A stretch of DNA of 42,084 nucleotides from Spirochaetota bacterium (GTDB lineage: Bacteria; Spirochaetota; UBA4802; UBA5550): assembly GCA_016928865.1 (NCBI GenBank), contig JAFGJX010000091.1:1-42084 (forward strand). The letters run 5' to 3'. The translations under genes were made by a program, and so were the position numbers. The notes under the pieces were generated by a model. That model was not told where the DNA came from and did no database searches. It was given only the letters and a program-made list of their open reading frames with translations. This document shows, piece after piece, positions 26,946 through 35,466 of the stretch; position 1 is the first letter of the stretch, and each line of letters starts with the position of its first letter.

Positions 26946-28208
26946 ATGGTATACCGATACAGACAGGACAGCGGGCTTTCCGTGCTCCTCGAACCGATCG
27001 CGGGCGTTGTTTCCGTTTCGGTGGGGCTCTGGATCAAGTCGGGCTCGCGGAATGAGCGCGATGATCAGTACGGCTACGCCCACTTCATCGAGCACATGCT
27101 TTTCAAGGGCACGAAAGACCACTCCGCCATGGATATCGCGAAGATAGTCGATCGTGTCGGCGGCCAGCACAACGCCGCCACGAACCGCGAGCATACCTGC
27201 TATTACATAAACGTCGTATCGGACCATCTCGACCTGGCGGTGCGCCTCCTCGCCGAGACCTACTACGATTCCCTGTTCGATCCCGCCGAGCTTGACAAGG
27301 AAAAAAACGTCGTTATGGAAGAGATCAGGATGTACGAAGACGAGCCTGACGAATTGATCCATGACGTTTTCATGGAAAGCATGCTGGAGGGCCATCCTCT
27401 GAGCCATCGCGTCCTGGGCACCCATGAGAGCATCGGCGCGGTCACGAGGGAAAAGCTTATCGAGTTCTTCGCCAACCACTACCGCAACGAAAACGCCATT
27501 CTCGCGATCGCGGGGAATTTCGCCAGGGAAGACGCCGAGCGGCTCGTCGGGAAATATTTTACGCGCGAGAACGGGACTCTCAGGAAGGATCTGCCGCTGC
27601 CGGCGCCGGCCCGACGCGTCGATTACCGCCACGTGGAAAAGGGACAGCTCGAGCAGGTCCATATCTGTCTCGGCACCGATGGAATACGGCGGGATGATGA
27701 CGACCGGTGGGGACTCTACATCATGAGCACGGTGCTGGGGGGGAGCATGTCTTCCCGGCTTTTCCAGAACGTGCGCGAAAAGGAGGGGATCAGCTACTCC
27801 ATCTATTCCTTCCACGCGTCATACAGCGACAGCGGCGTATTCGGCGTGTACTGCGCCACCCTTCCTCAAAACTACAAGCGCGCGGTCGACCTTATCGTGA
27901 AGGAGTGCGCCGGGATCGCCTCGAACGGAATAACCGACGAGGAGCTCCAGGACGCGAAGGACTTCATGAAGGGAAACCTGGCGCTCAGCCTGGAGAGCGT
28001 CGAGGTGCGGCTGGGACGCCTTGCCATGGACGAGATCACCTTTCAGCGAAGTTACAGCTTCGATGAAATCGTTGACAACATCAATCGCGTCACCCGTGAG
28101 GACATAATGAGGGTCTGCGGCAGAATCTTCGGAGGGAGAAGATTATCGGTGGTGACCGTCGGGAATCTCAAGGATCGTAAAATCCCGCAACAAAGCATCG
28201 CCCTGTAA
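26946..28208 (+). CDS. M16 family zinc peptidase (pitrilysin/processing-peptidase type)
   Basis: The 420-residue product has the inverted zinc-binding motif HFIEH at residues 46-50 with the downstream glutamate in the NVVMEEIRMYEDEPDE region, followed by a complete second M16 domain (YRHVEKGQLEQVHICLGTDGI..., GGSMSSRLFQNVREKEGISYSIYSF). This is one full M16B unit, as in mitochondrial-processing-peptidase beta-like bacterial proteins. It degrades small or unfolded peptides; the specific substrate is unknown. It follows pnp by 16 bases and is probably cotranscribed, an order also found in Leptospira and many other bacteria. Only a weak GGACAG-like site precedes the ATG, consistent with translation following pnp. 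Confidence 0.93.
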   Translation: MVYRYRQDSGLSVLLEPIAGVVSVSVGLWIKSGSRNERDDQYGYAHFIEHMLFKGTKDHSAMDIAKIVDRVGGQHNAATNREHTCYYINVVSDHLDLAVRLLAETYYDSLFDPAELDKEKNVVMEEIRMYEDEPDELIHDVFMESMLEGHPLSHRVLGTHESIGAVTREKLIEFFANHYRNENAILAIAGNFAREDAERLVGKYFTRENGTLRKDLPLPAPARRVDYRHVEKGQLEQVHICLGTDGIRRDDDDRWGLYIMSTVLGGSMSSRLFQNVREKEGISYSIYSFHASYSDSGVFGVYCATLPQNYKRAVDLIVKECAGIASNGITDEELQDAKDFMKGNLALSLESVEVRLGRLAMDEITFQRSYSFDEIVDNINRVTREDIMRVCGRIFGGRRLSVVTVGNLKDRKIPQQSIAL

Positions 28209-28353
28209 GTTTTTTCATGATGATCATTTTTTTTGCTTTACTTTGTATCCGGATGCTTTTGTACTAAATGGTTCAATACTTTTAAATTTTGCGATACCAG
28301 TCGTTTCCGGTTCGTGAGGGCCGACTGACGCGCGTATAATTCGGGGTAGTGAC

Positions 28354-28782
28354 ATGGCTTCCAAAAATGACGGAATGAACAGCACCATCGGCGAGGGTTC
28401 GGTCTTTGAAGGAAAATTTTATATAAGCGGCTCCCTGCGCATCGACGGAAAGTTTGAGGGAGAAATCAAGACCGACGAAGAGCTTGTGGTCGGAGAGACC
28501 GGGAAGGTGAGGACGGACATCTCCGCCAAGTCGGTGGTCGTGGCCGGCACCGTGATAGGGAATATCACTGCCCGAAACGAAGTGAGGCTTCTCGAAAGCG
28601 GCAAGATCCTCGGTGATATCACGACCCCGACCCTTCTGATCCAGAAAGGGGTTGTCGCTTCAGGCACGTTCAATATTACCGGGGGACATAAAAAAGACAC
28701 GAAGAAAGTTGTGGAGGATTCCTTCAGCGGCGGATCCTCCTCGAGCGATGCGTCGGAAATCAGGAATATAGGCTCCCGCTAG
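28354..28782 (+). CDS. Bactofilin, polymer-forming cytoskeletal protein
   Basis: The 142-residue product is a bactofilin. The core, about residues 12-110, is a right-handed beta-helix built of short strands each ending in glycine or a hydrophobic turn (GSVFEGKFYISGSLRIDGKFEGEI, VVGETGKVRTDISAKSVVVAGTVIGNI, LLESGKILGDITTPTLLIQKG). Short polar tails follow (a serine-rich segment at the C-terminus). Bactofilins polymerise without nucleotide, often at the membrane, and organise cell-wall enzymes and cell shape. GGGG lies about nine bases before the ATG. It is followed after 169 bases by a LysM/M23 peptidase gene, the partner type typically found beside bactofilins. Confidence 0.95.
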   Translation: MASKNDGMNSTIGEGSVFEGKFYISGSLRIDGKFEGEIKTDEELVVGETGKVRTDISAKSVVVAGTVIGNITARNEVRLLESGKILGDITTPTLLIQKGVVASGTFNITGGHKKDTKKVVEDSFSGGSSSSDASEIRNIGSR

Positions 28783-28835
28783 GGAGGGCGATGACCCGCA
28801 AACGCGGGGCATCCCCTGCGACAGAAAGCCCTGCC

Positions 28836-28866
28836 TCCGGCAGTCGACTTCGATCAGGCTGCCGGA
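28836..28866 (+). terminator. Hairpin after bactofilin, weak terminator candidate
   Basis: TCCGGCAG (28836-28843) and CTGCCGGA (28859-28866) form an eight-base stem. A second hairpin (GGGG/CCCC, 28806-28816) lies just before it. The sequence after the stem is A- and T-rich but without a clean U-run, so termination is uncertain. Confidence 0.4.
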
Positions 28867-28951
28867 AATAATTTCATAATTTCAGCCATCCGGCCGATTA
28901 ATCAGATATGAGGATTGTTTTTAATTTCCTATATAGTGCTGTCGCGACGAC

Positions 28952-30073
28952 ATGAAAAAGATATTCGCCAGGACGTTTAAAATTGGAAAGTTCACCTTCT
29001 CTGTTTTTTCAAACGAGATCGTGATTGTTTATGTCGGCGGCACAAGGGTGTACATCAAGACGATCCGGATGACCGCACCCGGTTTCGGACTTTTCCGCCC
29101 GGGGTCGTCGCATTCTTCCGGAAAGCGTCCCGCCCCGGGGGGAGGCAGGCCGTCTTCCCGCATAGAGCTGCCGGTTAGGAGGATTCAGCTGGCCGCGGCA
29201 TTGACTGTTGCGATAGTCGCCGTGATATTCGCCTTTTCCCTCTATCCTCCGGACGACCGCGACGGGCGGATCCTCGCTGGCGATGAATTGATAAAGCAGA
29301 ACCTGCTTGAATCGAAGCAGACCGATTATTCCTCCCCCGACGCATCCAGACGACTGGTTATCAATGAACACTGGGTCAGCAGGGGCGAAAGCCTCCAGAA
29401 AATTGCCAAGAAGTACGGCGTATCGGTAGACACCATCAGGGGGACCAATAACCTGACCACTGACAGCCTGCTTCATCCCGGCATGAAATTGAAGATACCG
29501 AACAAGGACGGCATACTCCTCAGGATGCAGAAAGGCGGCGAGCTGGTATCGATCGCCCGGCGCTACAGGGTATCGCTGAAGAAAATAATCGAAGAAAACA
29601 ATTTCAAGAACGCGGACTTTGTCGCCGCCAATACCGTGCTCTTTATACCCGACGCCAAGCCGCTCAATACCTTCTCAGGGTTCCTCTGGCCGGCCGGGAG
29701 GAGGTTCGTCACCTGCGGGTACGGATGGCGGAGGAGCCCATTCGACCCGGGCAGGACGGAGTTCCATTCCGGCATTGATATCAGGTCGAACTTCCAGTAT
29801 GTAAAGGCGTCCAAATACGGCAAGGTCACCTATACCGGATGGCTTGGCGGCTACGGCAGGACCGTGGTGATTGCTCACCCCGGCGGGTACAAGACGCTCT
29901 ACGGCCACCTATCCAGGATCATAGTGCGCAGCGGCCAGTATGTCAAGCAGGGCCAGTACATCGCGGCCAGCGGCAATACCGGACGCTCCACCGGCGCGCA
30001 TCTTCATTTCGAGATTATGAGAAACGGGAGGAGCATCAACCCCTATATCTACTTCAGAAAAAAGCGGCGCTAG
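28952..30073 (+). CDS. LysM and M23 metallopeptidase domain protein (murein endopeptidase)
   Basis: The 373-residue product has a cytoplasmic N-terminal segment of about 85 residues, a single membrane helix (about 88-106, LAAALTVAIVAVIFAF), two LysM modules (about 136-180 and 188-236) and an M23 peptidase domain (about 250-370). Zinc and catalytic residues are present: H272-x3-D276 (HSGID) and H350-L-H352 (HLHF). It should cross-link-trim peptidoglycan in the periplasm while the N-terminal segment reaches the cytoplasm, where it could touch the bactofilin filament encoded upstream, as described for bactofilin-M23 pairs such as CcmA-Csd1 in Helicobacter. The stop codon overlaps that of the convergent TetR gene within CTAG. 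Confidence 0.92.
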   Translation: MKKIFARTFKIGKFTFSVFSNEIVIVYVGGTRVYIKTIRMTAPGFGLFRPGSSHSSGKRPAPGGGRPSSRIELPVRRIQLAAALTVAIVAVIFAFSLYPPDDRDGRILAGDELIKQNLLESKQTDYSSPDASRRLVINEHWVSRGESLQKIAKKYGVSVDTIRGTNNLTTDSLLHPGMKLKIPNKDGILLRMQKGGELVSIARRYRVSLKKIIEENNFKNADFVAANTVLFIPDAKPLNTFSGFLWPAGRRFVTCGYGWRRSPFDPGRTEFHSGIDIRSNFQYVKASKYGKVTYTGWLGGYGRTVVIAHPGGYKTLYGHLSRIIVRSGQYVKQGQYIAASGNTGRSTGAHLHFEIMRNGRSINPYIYFRKKRR

Positions 30074-30675
30074 CGCCGGTCCCCGGGAAGGTTTTCCTGG
30101 CCGTCCCTGAGAATGCCGTTAAGGAGAATCGTTTTAAATGACGAGAGGGCGTCCTTAACCGTCAGATTGTTCTGTACGATAAAGCTCGGGGTGAATACCC
30201 TGTTGACGATCGCGTCATACACGCCCTCGAGAAAAAGCGGATTGATGTCCCTGAACTGTCCCTGGCTTATACCCTTCTTGATGATTTTCAGAAAAACGAT
30301 CGTATACTGTTCCCTGAGCTGGATGATCTTTTCGGCAATGTCGGGGTAATAATGCGCCGCGTCAGTTACGATGCTTGGCGGCAGATTCTGGACCGTTTCA
30401 AAGATGATATCGAAGAATTTCAGGAGCAGCTTTTCCGGGTTGTCTTCAATGAGCTGGGTCTTGTAAAATTCATCGCTGAGCCGCGCTATGACATCCGCGG
30501 TGAACCGGTCGAGGATCTCCTTCTTGTTGTTAAAATGCTTGTAAACGGTCTTCTTGGATATCCCGCATTCTTTCGCAAGGATGTCGATAGTGACTTTTTT
30601 CAATCCGCGCTCGATGGCAAGTCGGTGAAATGTCACGAGTATGGTCTGTTGGATATTGGCTTCTGACATGGTCAT
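30070..30675 (-). CDS. TetR-family transcriptional regulator
   Basis: The 201-residue product has the TetR N-terminal DNA-binding domain: IQQTILVTFHRLAIERGLKKVTIDILAKECGISKKTVYKHFNNKKEIL, in order helix 1 to helix 4, with the KTVYKHF recognition-helix signature (quoted in short pieces: IDILAKECGISKKT and VYKHFNNKKEIL). The C-terminal ligand-binding region is helical and not assigned to a ligand class. A second in-frame Met is two codons later; neither has a Shine-Dalgarno element. A perfect 20-bp palindrome ends ten bases upstream of the start, a clear candidate for autoregulation. It lies 89 bases after the RND exporter gene on the same strand, so it likely controls that lipid operon. Confidence 0.93.
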   Translation of the reverse strand: MTMSEANIQQTILVTFHRLAIERGLKKVTIDILAKECGISKKTVYKHFNNKKEILDRFTADVIARLSDEFYKTQLIEDNPEKLLLKFFDIIFETVQNLPPSIVTDAAHYYPDIAEKIIQLREQYTIVFLKIIKKGISQGQFRDINPLFLEGVYDAIVNRVFTPSFIVQNNLTVKDALSSFKTILLNGILRDGQENLPGDRR

Positions 30676-30684
30676 ACAGGCATA

Positions 30685-30704
30685 GTGAATATAAGCATAT
30701 TCAC
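30685..30704. promoter_or_regulatory. Perfect 20-bp palindrome, probable TetR operator
   Basis: GTGAATAT (30685-30692) and ATATTCAC (30697-30704) flank AAGC, with no mismatch. It lies nine bases upstream of the tetR start codon, where binding would cover the promoter. The length and symmetry suit a TetR dimer. Confidence 0.7.
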
Positions 30705-30764
30705 GCGCGCATCAGGCAACTGTCAATAATTATTTCTCGGTTGCGGAGAAGGCGGCGTCATATG

Positions 30765-33179
30765 TCATGCGGAGATCACGACGCGCGCGTTGTCGTTATC
30801 CTTTGAGCCGGACGATTGCCGGTGACGGCTTCCGTATGTCCGCTGCTTTAGAGTGCCCACAATGATGGGCGTTACGAAGAGGTCTGAGAAATAGGCCGTG
30901 ATTATGCCCAGGCAGGCGATGATGCCCATATTGTTGATGCTGTTGACCTGTGAAAAGGCGAGCACGAGAAAGCTCGCGCACAGGATCAGCGAGCTTTCCG
31001 TCATGGCGGTGCCTACAATGGAGAATGCCCGGTTGACGCTGACGGCGAAGTCTGCGCCTCGATCCAGATCGTCTTTCAGATGCGAAAGGAAATGGATGGT
31101 GTCGTCGACCGCAAGCCCCAGGATCATGGGTGCGACCGTCATGGTCACGAATTCCATCGGGAGCGAGCAAAAGCCCATGACCCCGCCGGCAACCAGCACG
31201 GGGAATACGTTGGGGATCATGGCGATGATTCCAAACCGGAGGCTGTTGAAGACGATGATCATCAGCACGGTGATTACGCCGAATGCGGTAATGACGGACC
31301 GGACCAGCCCCCTGGTTATGTACTGGTTCATAACGGCCATCTGGTAGGTGGAGCCGCTGAAAAAAGATGTGGTCCCTCGGGGGAGATTTTCAATGACCAG
31401 TGACCTGATTTTTTTTATGTTTTTCTCTATTGTAAGCGAGCTGAACTCCTTGAGCTCGATAAAGATTCTCGTCGTGGTGTAAGCATCGTTCACCCAGCTC
31501 CTCAGAAGGTCCGGATCGCTCCTCAGGGACGCGTCCAGGAGCGGTTTCAACCCGGCGCTGTTGCGGGGGATTGTTTCAAATGCCCTGTCGAACCCGTGTT
31601 GCGAAAAATTCAGGGTCCTTACAGCCCCTGCAAACGACGAGGTTTTCTTTACAAGCGGGAGCAGCCTGATCTCCTTCTCCAGCCTTTCGATCTTTTTCAG
31701 GATTTCCGGATCGTCACTCACGGGGACGGGAAGATTGAGAACAAGATCCATCGTGTCATTTACGCCAATCTCCGACCGGGCGATTCTCATCTGATCCTTC
31801 ATGTGGGGCAGGCGGGTCCCCATCATCTGCTCGGCGTTTAAGTCGACCTTGAGCCGCCATATGCCGGTGATGGCAAGCGCGGTGATTCCGAAAAACGCGA
31901 TAACAATTTGCCGCCTGTATCGCACAAGCCACATTGAATAACGGTTAAGGATTTTTTCTATCCTGCCCGGCTTCGAGCCGCTTCCGGTGACAACCTTCCG
32001 GTTGCGCCCACAGTCGAGGACAACGGGAAAGAGAAGCATGCTTAAGGCGTATACAAGGAAGATGCAGAGCGCCGAGGTTATGCCCACCCACTGAATCGGT
32101 TTTATCTCCACGAATACGAAGGAGAGGAGAGCGGCGATGGTGGTGAATGCCGTGAATAAAATCGGTTTGGCGCTTTTCTCGAGTGCGAACAGGACGGAGG
32201 AGCGCCGGTCGCCTGTTTCCCGGAAATGAATTTTAAAAAATCGTGTTATGTGGACCGCGTAACCGATTGACACGCCGATGGTGAGGAGTATGGGTACTGC
32301 GATAAACGCGCTGTCCATCGATATTCCCAGCCATCCCTGTATACCGAAAACGGATGCCGTTGAAAGGCAGATAAGCAGCAGGGTGCCCGCGATCCCCTGG
32401 ATGTCCCGAAAGATCATGATGGTAAGAAGCAGCGCAACGAGTGCTCCGATGACGAGGATCCGGGTCAGGTCATTCATCATTTCCAGCTCTTTTCTGTATG
32501 CATATACCGGCATGCCGGTGGCTGTCAGCCGGGCATTCCCCGGTTTGACTGAGCGTACGGTGTCGTACGCTGCCTTGCCCACTGAAAAGAGAGGGGTCAT
32601 CTCCCTGTCCCACTTGTCTTCTGAAGGGTATGGATGAAGGAGCAGCCGGATCCAGGCCTGGCGGTTGTCTTCTGAAAAAAGGACCCCCCTGAGGGAGTTT
32701 GACGCATTGCAAAATGATTTATACAGAGCAATGGCCTCGTCAGGGAGGGAGAGGCGGTTGTTTGTAAAGGGCAGGGCGATGTCTCCGCGGAACGGAATCC
32801 GGAAGCGAACAAGCGACGTCGTCTCCTTTGCCAGGGGCACCTCTTTCATGAGACGGTCGCTTACGGTTTTAATCAGCTCGAGAGTTTCACGGGAAAAAAT
32901 ATTGTCGGATTCAACCAGCACGCCCACGAAATTGTTTGTCTGAAAGAGCTTCTGGAATTTCCGCTGGTCCTTGAGGACGGGATCGTCCTCAAGGAAGAAG
33001 TCATCAATGTTCACCGTGATGGAGAGGTGGCGCAGTCCCGGGAGGGCGACAAGGGCAATGAGCAGCGCTGCGGCGAGCGCCGGCAGCTTTTTATCAAGAA
33101 GTTTCGTGAACAGCCTCGCGAGGATGCCGCTTTGCCCAAAAGCATGTTGTGTGTCGCATGATGTTTTCTTCTGAGTCAT
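30765..33179 (-). CDS. RND-superfamily (MMPL-type) lipid exporter
   Basis: From the ATG at 33179, which overlaps the acyltransferase stop as ATGA, the product has 804 residues, normal for a single-chain MMPL/HpnN-like transporter. It shows two similar halves, each with one N-terminal membrane helix (about 38-58 and 425-445), a large periplasmic loop (about 60-230 and 445-630) and five clustered helices (about 235-400 and 635-785). The transmembrane cluster contains sterol-sensing-type sequences (ISMDSAFIAVPILLTIGVSIGYAVHITRFF, given here as IPILLTIGVSIGYAVHIT-like, and MILGLAVDDTIHFLSHL) with the proton-relay-type Asp pair. Such proteins move lipids or hopanoids across the envelope. Its place after a glycosyltransferase and an acyltransferase suggests export of the lipid those enzymes make. 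A nine-base longer ATG start at 33188 is less likely. Confidence 0.88.
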   Translation of the reverse strand: MTQKKTSCDTQHAFGQSGILARLFTKLLDKKLPALAAALLIALVALPGLRHLSITVNIDDFFLEDDPVLKDQRKFQKLFQTNNFVGVLVESDNIFSRETLELIKTVSDRLMKEVPLAKETTSLVRFRIPFRGDIALPFTNNRLSLPDEAIALYKSFCNASNSLRGVLFSEDNRQAWIRLLLHPYPSEDKWDREMTPLFSVGKAAYDTVRSVKPGNARLTATGMPVYAYRKELEMMNDLTRILVIGALVALLLTIMIFRDIQGIAGTLLLICLSTASVFGIQGWLGISMDSAFIAVPILLTIGVSIGYAVHITRFFKIHFRETGDRRSSVLFALEKSAKPILFTAFTTIAALLSFVFVEIKPIQWVGITSALCIFLVYALSMLLFPVVLDCGRNRKVVTGSGSKPGRIEKILNRYSMWLVRYRRQIVIAFFGITALAITGIWRLKVDLNAEQMMGTRLPHMKDQMRIARSEIGVNDTMDLVLNLPVPVSDDPEILKKIERLEKEIRLLPLVKKTSSFAGAVRTLNFSQHGFDRAFETIPRNSAGLKPLLDASLRSDPDLLRSWVNDAYTTTRIFIELKEFSSLTIEKNIKKIRSLVIENLPRGTTSFFSGSTYQMAVMNQYITRGLVRSVITAFGVITVLMIIVFNSLRFGIIAMIPNVFPVLVAGGVMGFCSLPMEFVTMTVAPMILGLAVDDTIHFLSHLKDDLDRGADFAVSVNRAFSIVGTAMTESSLILCASFLVLAFSQVNSINNMGIIACLGIITAYFSDLFVTPIIVGTLKQRTYGSRHRQSSGSKDNDNARVVISA

Positions 33180-33949
33180 GACGCACAATCCCGGTGATGA
33201 TCGGCGATGGTCTTTTCCATCCAGGACGCAGCCCGGTCAGACATCTCTTCCAGCTCCTCATGTGGAACGGAGCCGTCCTCCCGCGGCGTCGGAGGGAAAA
33301 GAGGCTCTCCGATAACGAGTCTTATCCGTATCCAGCCGCGGCCCATCGGCCTTCCTCTGAATCTTCTGGGAGTTATGATGTATACCATGGGAATGATCGG
33401 CGCCTGGTGCCGGTATGAGAGCACGAATGCCCCGATTTTAAAACGATGAATGGTCTGGCTCATCATTACCAGATCGCCCTCGGGAAGAAAGTGAATATGG
33501 TGTCTCCGCTTCAGCGCCTCGCCGACCGGTGCGGTAATCATCTCCAGCCCCCGCCCGTTGCCGGGTATGGGGAATGCCCGGTGGATCCTGAGAAGACGCC
33601 GTACGACTGGAACCTCGAAGTTTCTCTGCGCAACGGCGGTATGCAGGGCCCTGGGAAGCACGACGAAATTGGCGAACACCGTATCGAAATAGTGGCAGTG
33701 ATTTGATATCGTTATGCATCCCCGGAAGCGAAGAATCCTGAGGTTTTTCCTCCCCTCGACCCGGAAGCTGAAAAACAGGGCCGCGCCGAGCGTAATGAGA
33801 TAGCTGATCATAAACGGGATAACGATCAGGATCTCGTACCACCAGTCCATGTAAATGAATTTGAACGGCTTGCTGAAGTCGATTTTTTTGCTGTTATTGA
33901 CCGGTATAATCTTATCTTTTGGAATTTCCGGTCTCAGTCGGCGGTTCAT
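33176..33949 (-). CDS. PlsC-like lysophospholipid/glycerol-phosphate acyltransferase
   Basis: The 257-residue product has a membrane helix (about 41-62) followed by the PlsC acyltransferase domain. The block I motif is NH-x4-D at residues 83-89 (NHCHYFD, catalytic His84 and Asp89), and block III appears as PEG at 156-158 (FLPEGDL, where many homologues have FPEGTR). The C-terminal part keeps the hydrophobic strand and proline-rich pattern (APIIPMVYI) of this family. It should acylate a lyso-lipid or glycosylated intermediate at the inner face of the membrane. It overlaps the glycosyltransferase upstream and the exporter downstream by four bases each, so translation is coupled. The natural acceptor is unknown. 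Confidence 0.9.
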   Translation of the reverse strand: MNRRLRPEIPKDKIIPVNNSKKIDFSKPFKFIYMDWWYEILIVIPFMISYLITLGAALFFSFRVEGRKNLRILRFRGCITISNHCHYFDTVFANFVVLPRALHTAVAQRNFEVPVVRRLLRIHRAFPIPGNGRGLEMITAPVGEALKRRHHIHFLPEGDLVMMSQTIHRFKIGAFVLSYRHQAPIIPMVYIITPRRFRGRPMGRGWIRIRLVIGEPLFPPTPREDGSVPHEELEEMSDRAASWMEKTIADHHRDCAS

Positions 33950-35181
33950 TTTCTCAACGCGCCCCCTGCGAATTCCGGGACCCTTTCTTCAACCGCGAGA
34001 TCTCCGGCAAGAAGTTCCTGTGGCGCCTGCTCGTTGGTAATCACGACCTCCGATCGGTTAATTCGACCTTCGGCCGCGTCGGCATGGAATTGTTCCATTG
34101 CCGCGACGCACCGGTCCATCCGGTACTTTTCCGCCATCATGAGGACCGATTGTCGCAATGTCCCCAGCTCATGGCGGTGCTCGTACCAGTAGTCGATCTT
34201 TCTGGCGAGTGAATCGGCGTCGTCCATTTCGAAGATGAAACGGTCGTCGAGGGCAAACTGCGGCGCGGCGCTATATGGGGAATTGCCTATCAGGCAGGGG
34301 AGGCCGCACCCGATGGCCTCGAGGCAGGAGAGGCTCTCCAGTTCGACGACCGATGAATGCAGGTACAGGTCAGCCGTATTAAGGTACAGGAGCTTCTCTT
34401 CCTGTGAGACATACGTGATCAGGGGCCTTACGGGCAGGGCGGTTCCGCACATTCTGAGTTTTTCGCTGTTTTCACCCTTTCCGCAGAGGAGAAGCTGGAT
34501 ATTGTCCCGATATTTAGACTTGAGAACGCCGGCTATCAACAGCTCCTGGCGCTTTTCAAGGGCATGACGGCCGATATTCATTACCACAAAGCGGTCGCCA
34601 AACCATGACGGCCGTTCCAGCTGCTGCGGCTTGTATTCGCGGGGAATTCCGTTGGATATGACGCGGCAATGGGCGCGGCTGCCATGTCTGGTGATCAGGT
34701 CGGCGGCGAATGCCGAGGGGCAATGGATGGCGTCCACCTGTTTGAAGAGGCAGAAGTTAAAGAGGAAGTGAAACATCATTTCCATCAACGCGCTCTCCTT
34801 TCCCATGGCTGAAATAACGTTCTGCGGCTGAACGTGGCATGCGCCGATGACCGGGACCCCCATTTTTTTTGCAATGCGCACGGTCCTTCTGGACATAAAG
34901 AATGGAAATTGTACCTGCACAAGGTCCGCTCCTTCGAAAGCCCTGCGCAACACCTTCTCGTTAGCTTTTCCGAAGAGAAAGCCCATGCTCTCGAGTGATT
35001 CCCGCATGCCCGGCAGACCAAAGCCGGGAATCTGAAAAAATTCATAATTTCCGGTGTGAGCGCCGGTTGAAACGATGGTTATTGTGTGGCCGCGGTCGAT
35101 TAATTCCTGCACGAGCCGTTTTGTTGCCACCACGCCGCCATTGCCATCATTCCAGCTGTCGATAACAAATACTATCTTCAT
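33946..35181 (-). CDS. GT4-family glycosyltransferase
   Basis: From the ATG at 35181 (AGGGGGG ribosome binding site) the product has 411 residues; a ten-codon extension is open but poorer. It has the GT-B fold of GT4: an N-terminal Rossmann half (KIVFVIDSWNDGNGGVVATKRLVQELIDRGH, in short pieces) and a C-terminal half with FVVMNIGRHALEKRQELLI, the donor-binding phrase ISNGIP, and the retaining E-x7-E motif (ELESLSCLE). The family includes diacylglycerol glucosyltransferases and lipopolysaccharide or mannosyl enzymes; membrane lipid glycosylation is favoured here because the next genes are an acyltransferase and a lipid exporter. It is the first gene of that operon. Confidence 0.88.
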   Translation of the reverse strand: MKIVFVIDSWNDGNGGVVATKRLVQELIDRGHTITIVSTGAHTGNYEFFQIPGFGLPGMRESLESMGFLFGKANEKVLRRAFEGADLVQVQFPFFMSRRTVRIAKKMGVPVIGACHVQPQNVISAMGKESALMEMMFHFLFNFCLFKQVDAIHCPSAFAADLITRHGSRAHCRVISNGIPREYKPQQLERPSWFGDRFVVMNIGRHALEKRQELLIAGVLKSKYRDNIQLLLCGKGENSEKLRMCGTALPVRPLITYVSQEEKLLYLNTADLYLHSSVVELESLSCLEAIGCGLPCLIGNSPYSAAPQFALDDRFIFEMDDADSLARKIDYWYEHRHELGTLRQSVLMMAEKYRMDRCVAAMEQFHADAAEGRINRSEVVITNEQAPQELLAGDLAVEERVPEFAGGALRK

Positions 35182-35301
35182 GTTGCCCCCCTTTTTTTTA
35201 TCCCGGCACATTGCCGGGATTGGGTTTGAATCCGGGTCTATTGTCGTTAATCGTTTTCTGCTGAGATTATCTTCATTATGTAATTGCCATGGGCGGTATC
35301 G

Positions 35302-35319
35302 TTCACCATTAACGGTGAA
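35302..35319. promoter_or_regulatory. Inverted repeat upstream of the glycolipid operon
   Basis: TTCACC (35302-35307) and GGTGAA (35314-35319) flank ATTAAC. It lies about 120 bases upstream of the glycosyltransferase start on the minus strand. A binding site for a dimeric regulator is possible; it does not match the 20-bp tetR palindrome. Confidence 0.35.
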
Positions 35320-35347
35320 GATAAAAAAACTACGGGAACTGTCAAGA

Positions 35348-35382
35348 ATTAATGGAAACTAAAAATTAATTAATGGAAACTA
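35348..35382 (+). repeat. Two 14-bp direct repeats, period 21
   Basis: ATTAATGGAAACTA occurs at 35348-35361 and again at 35369-35382, exactly 21 bases apart. The second copy is followed by an inverted partner: GAAACTAT (35376-35383) with ATAGTTTC (35395-35402). It lies inside the 463-base gene-free stretch 35182-35644. Confidence 0.8.
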
Positions 35383-35466
35383 TTTATATACATAATAGTT
35401 TCATAAATAAAAAACACTCAAAAATAACTATAAATATGCTAAAATAAACAATAATGAGTTATTTTA

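Noticed and set aside
28209..28245. Terminator after the M16 peptidase gene (T-runs around ATGATGATCAT)
   Set aside because: The possible stem is only four weak base pairs with a three-base loop, too unstable to call.
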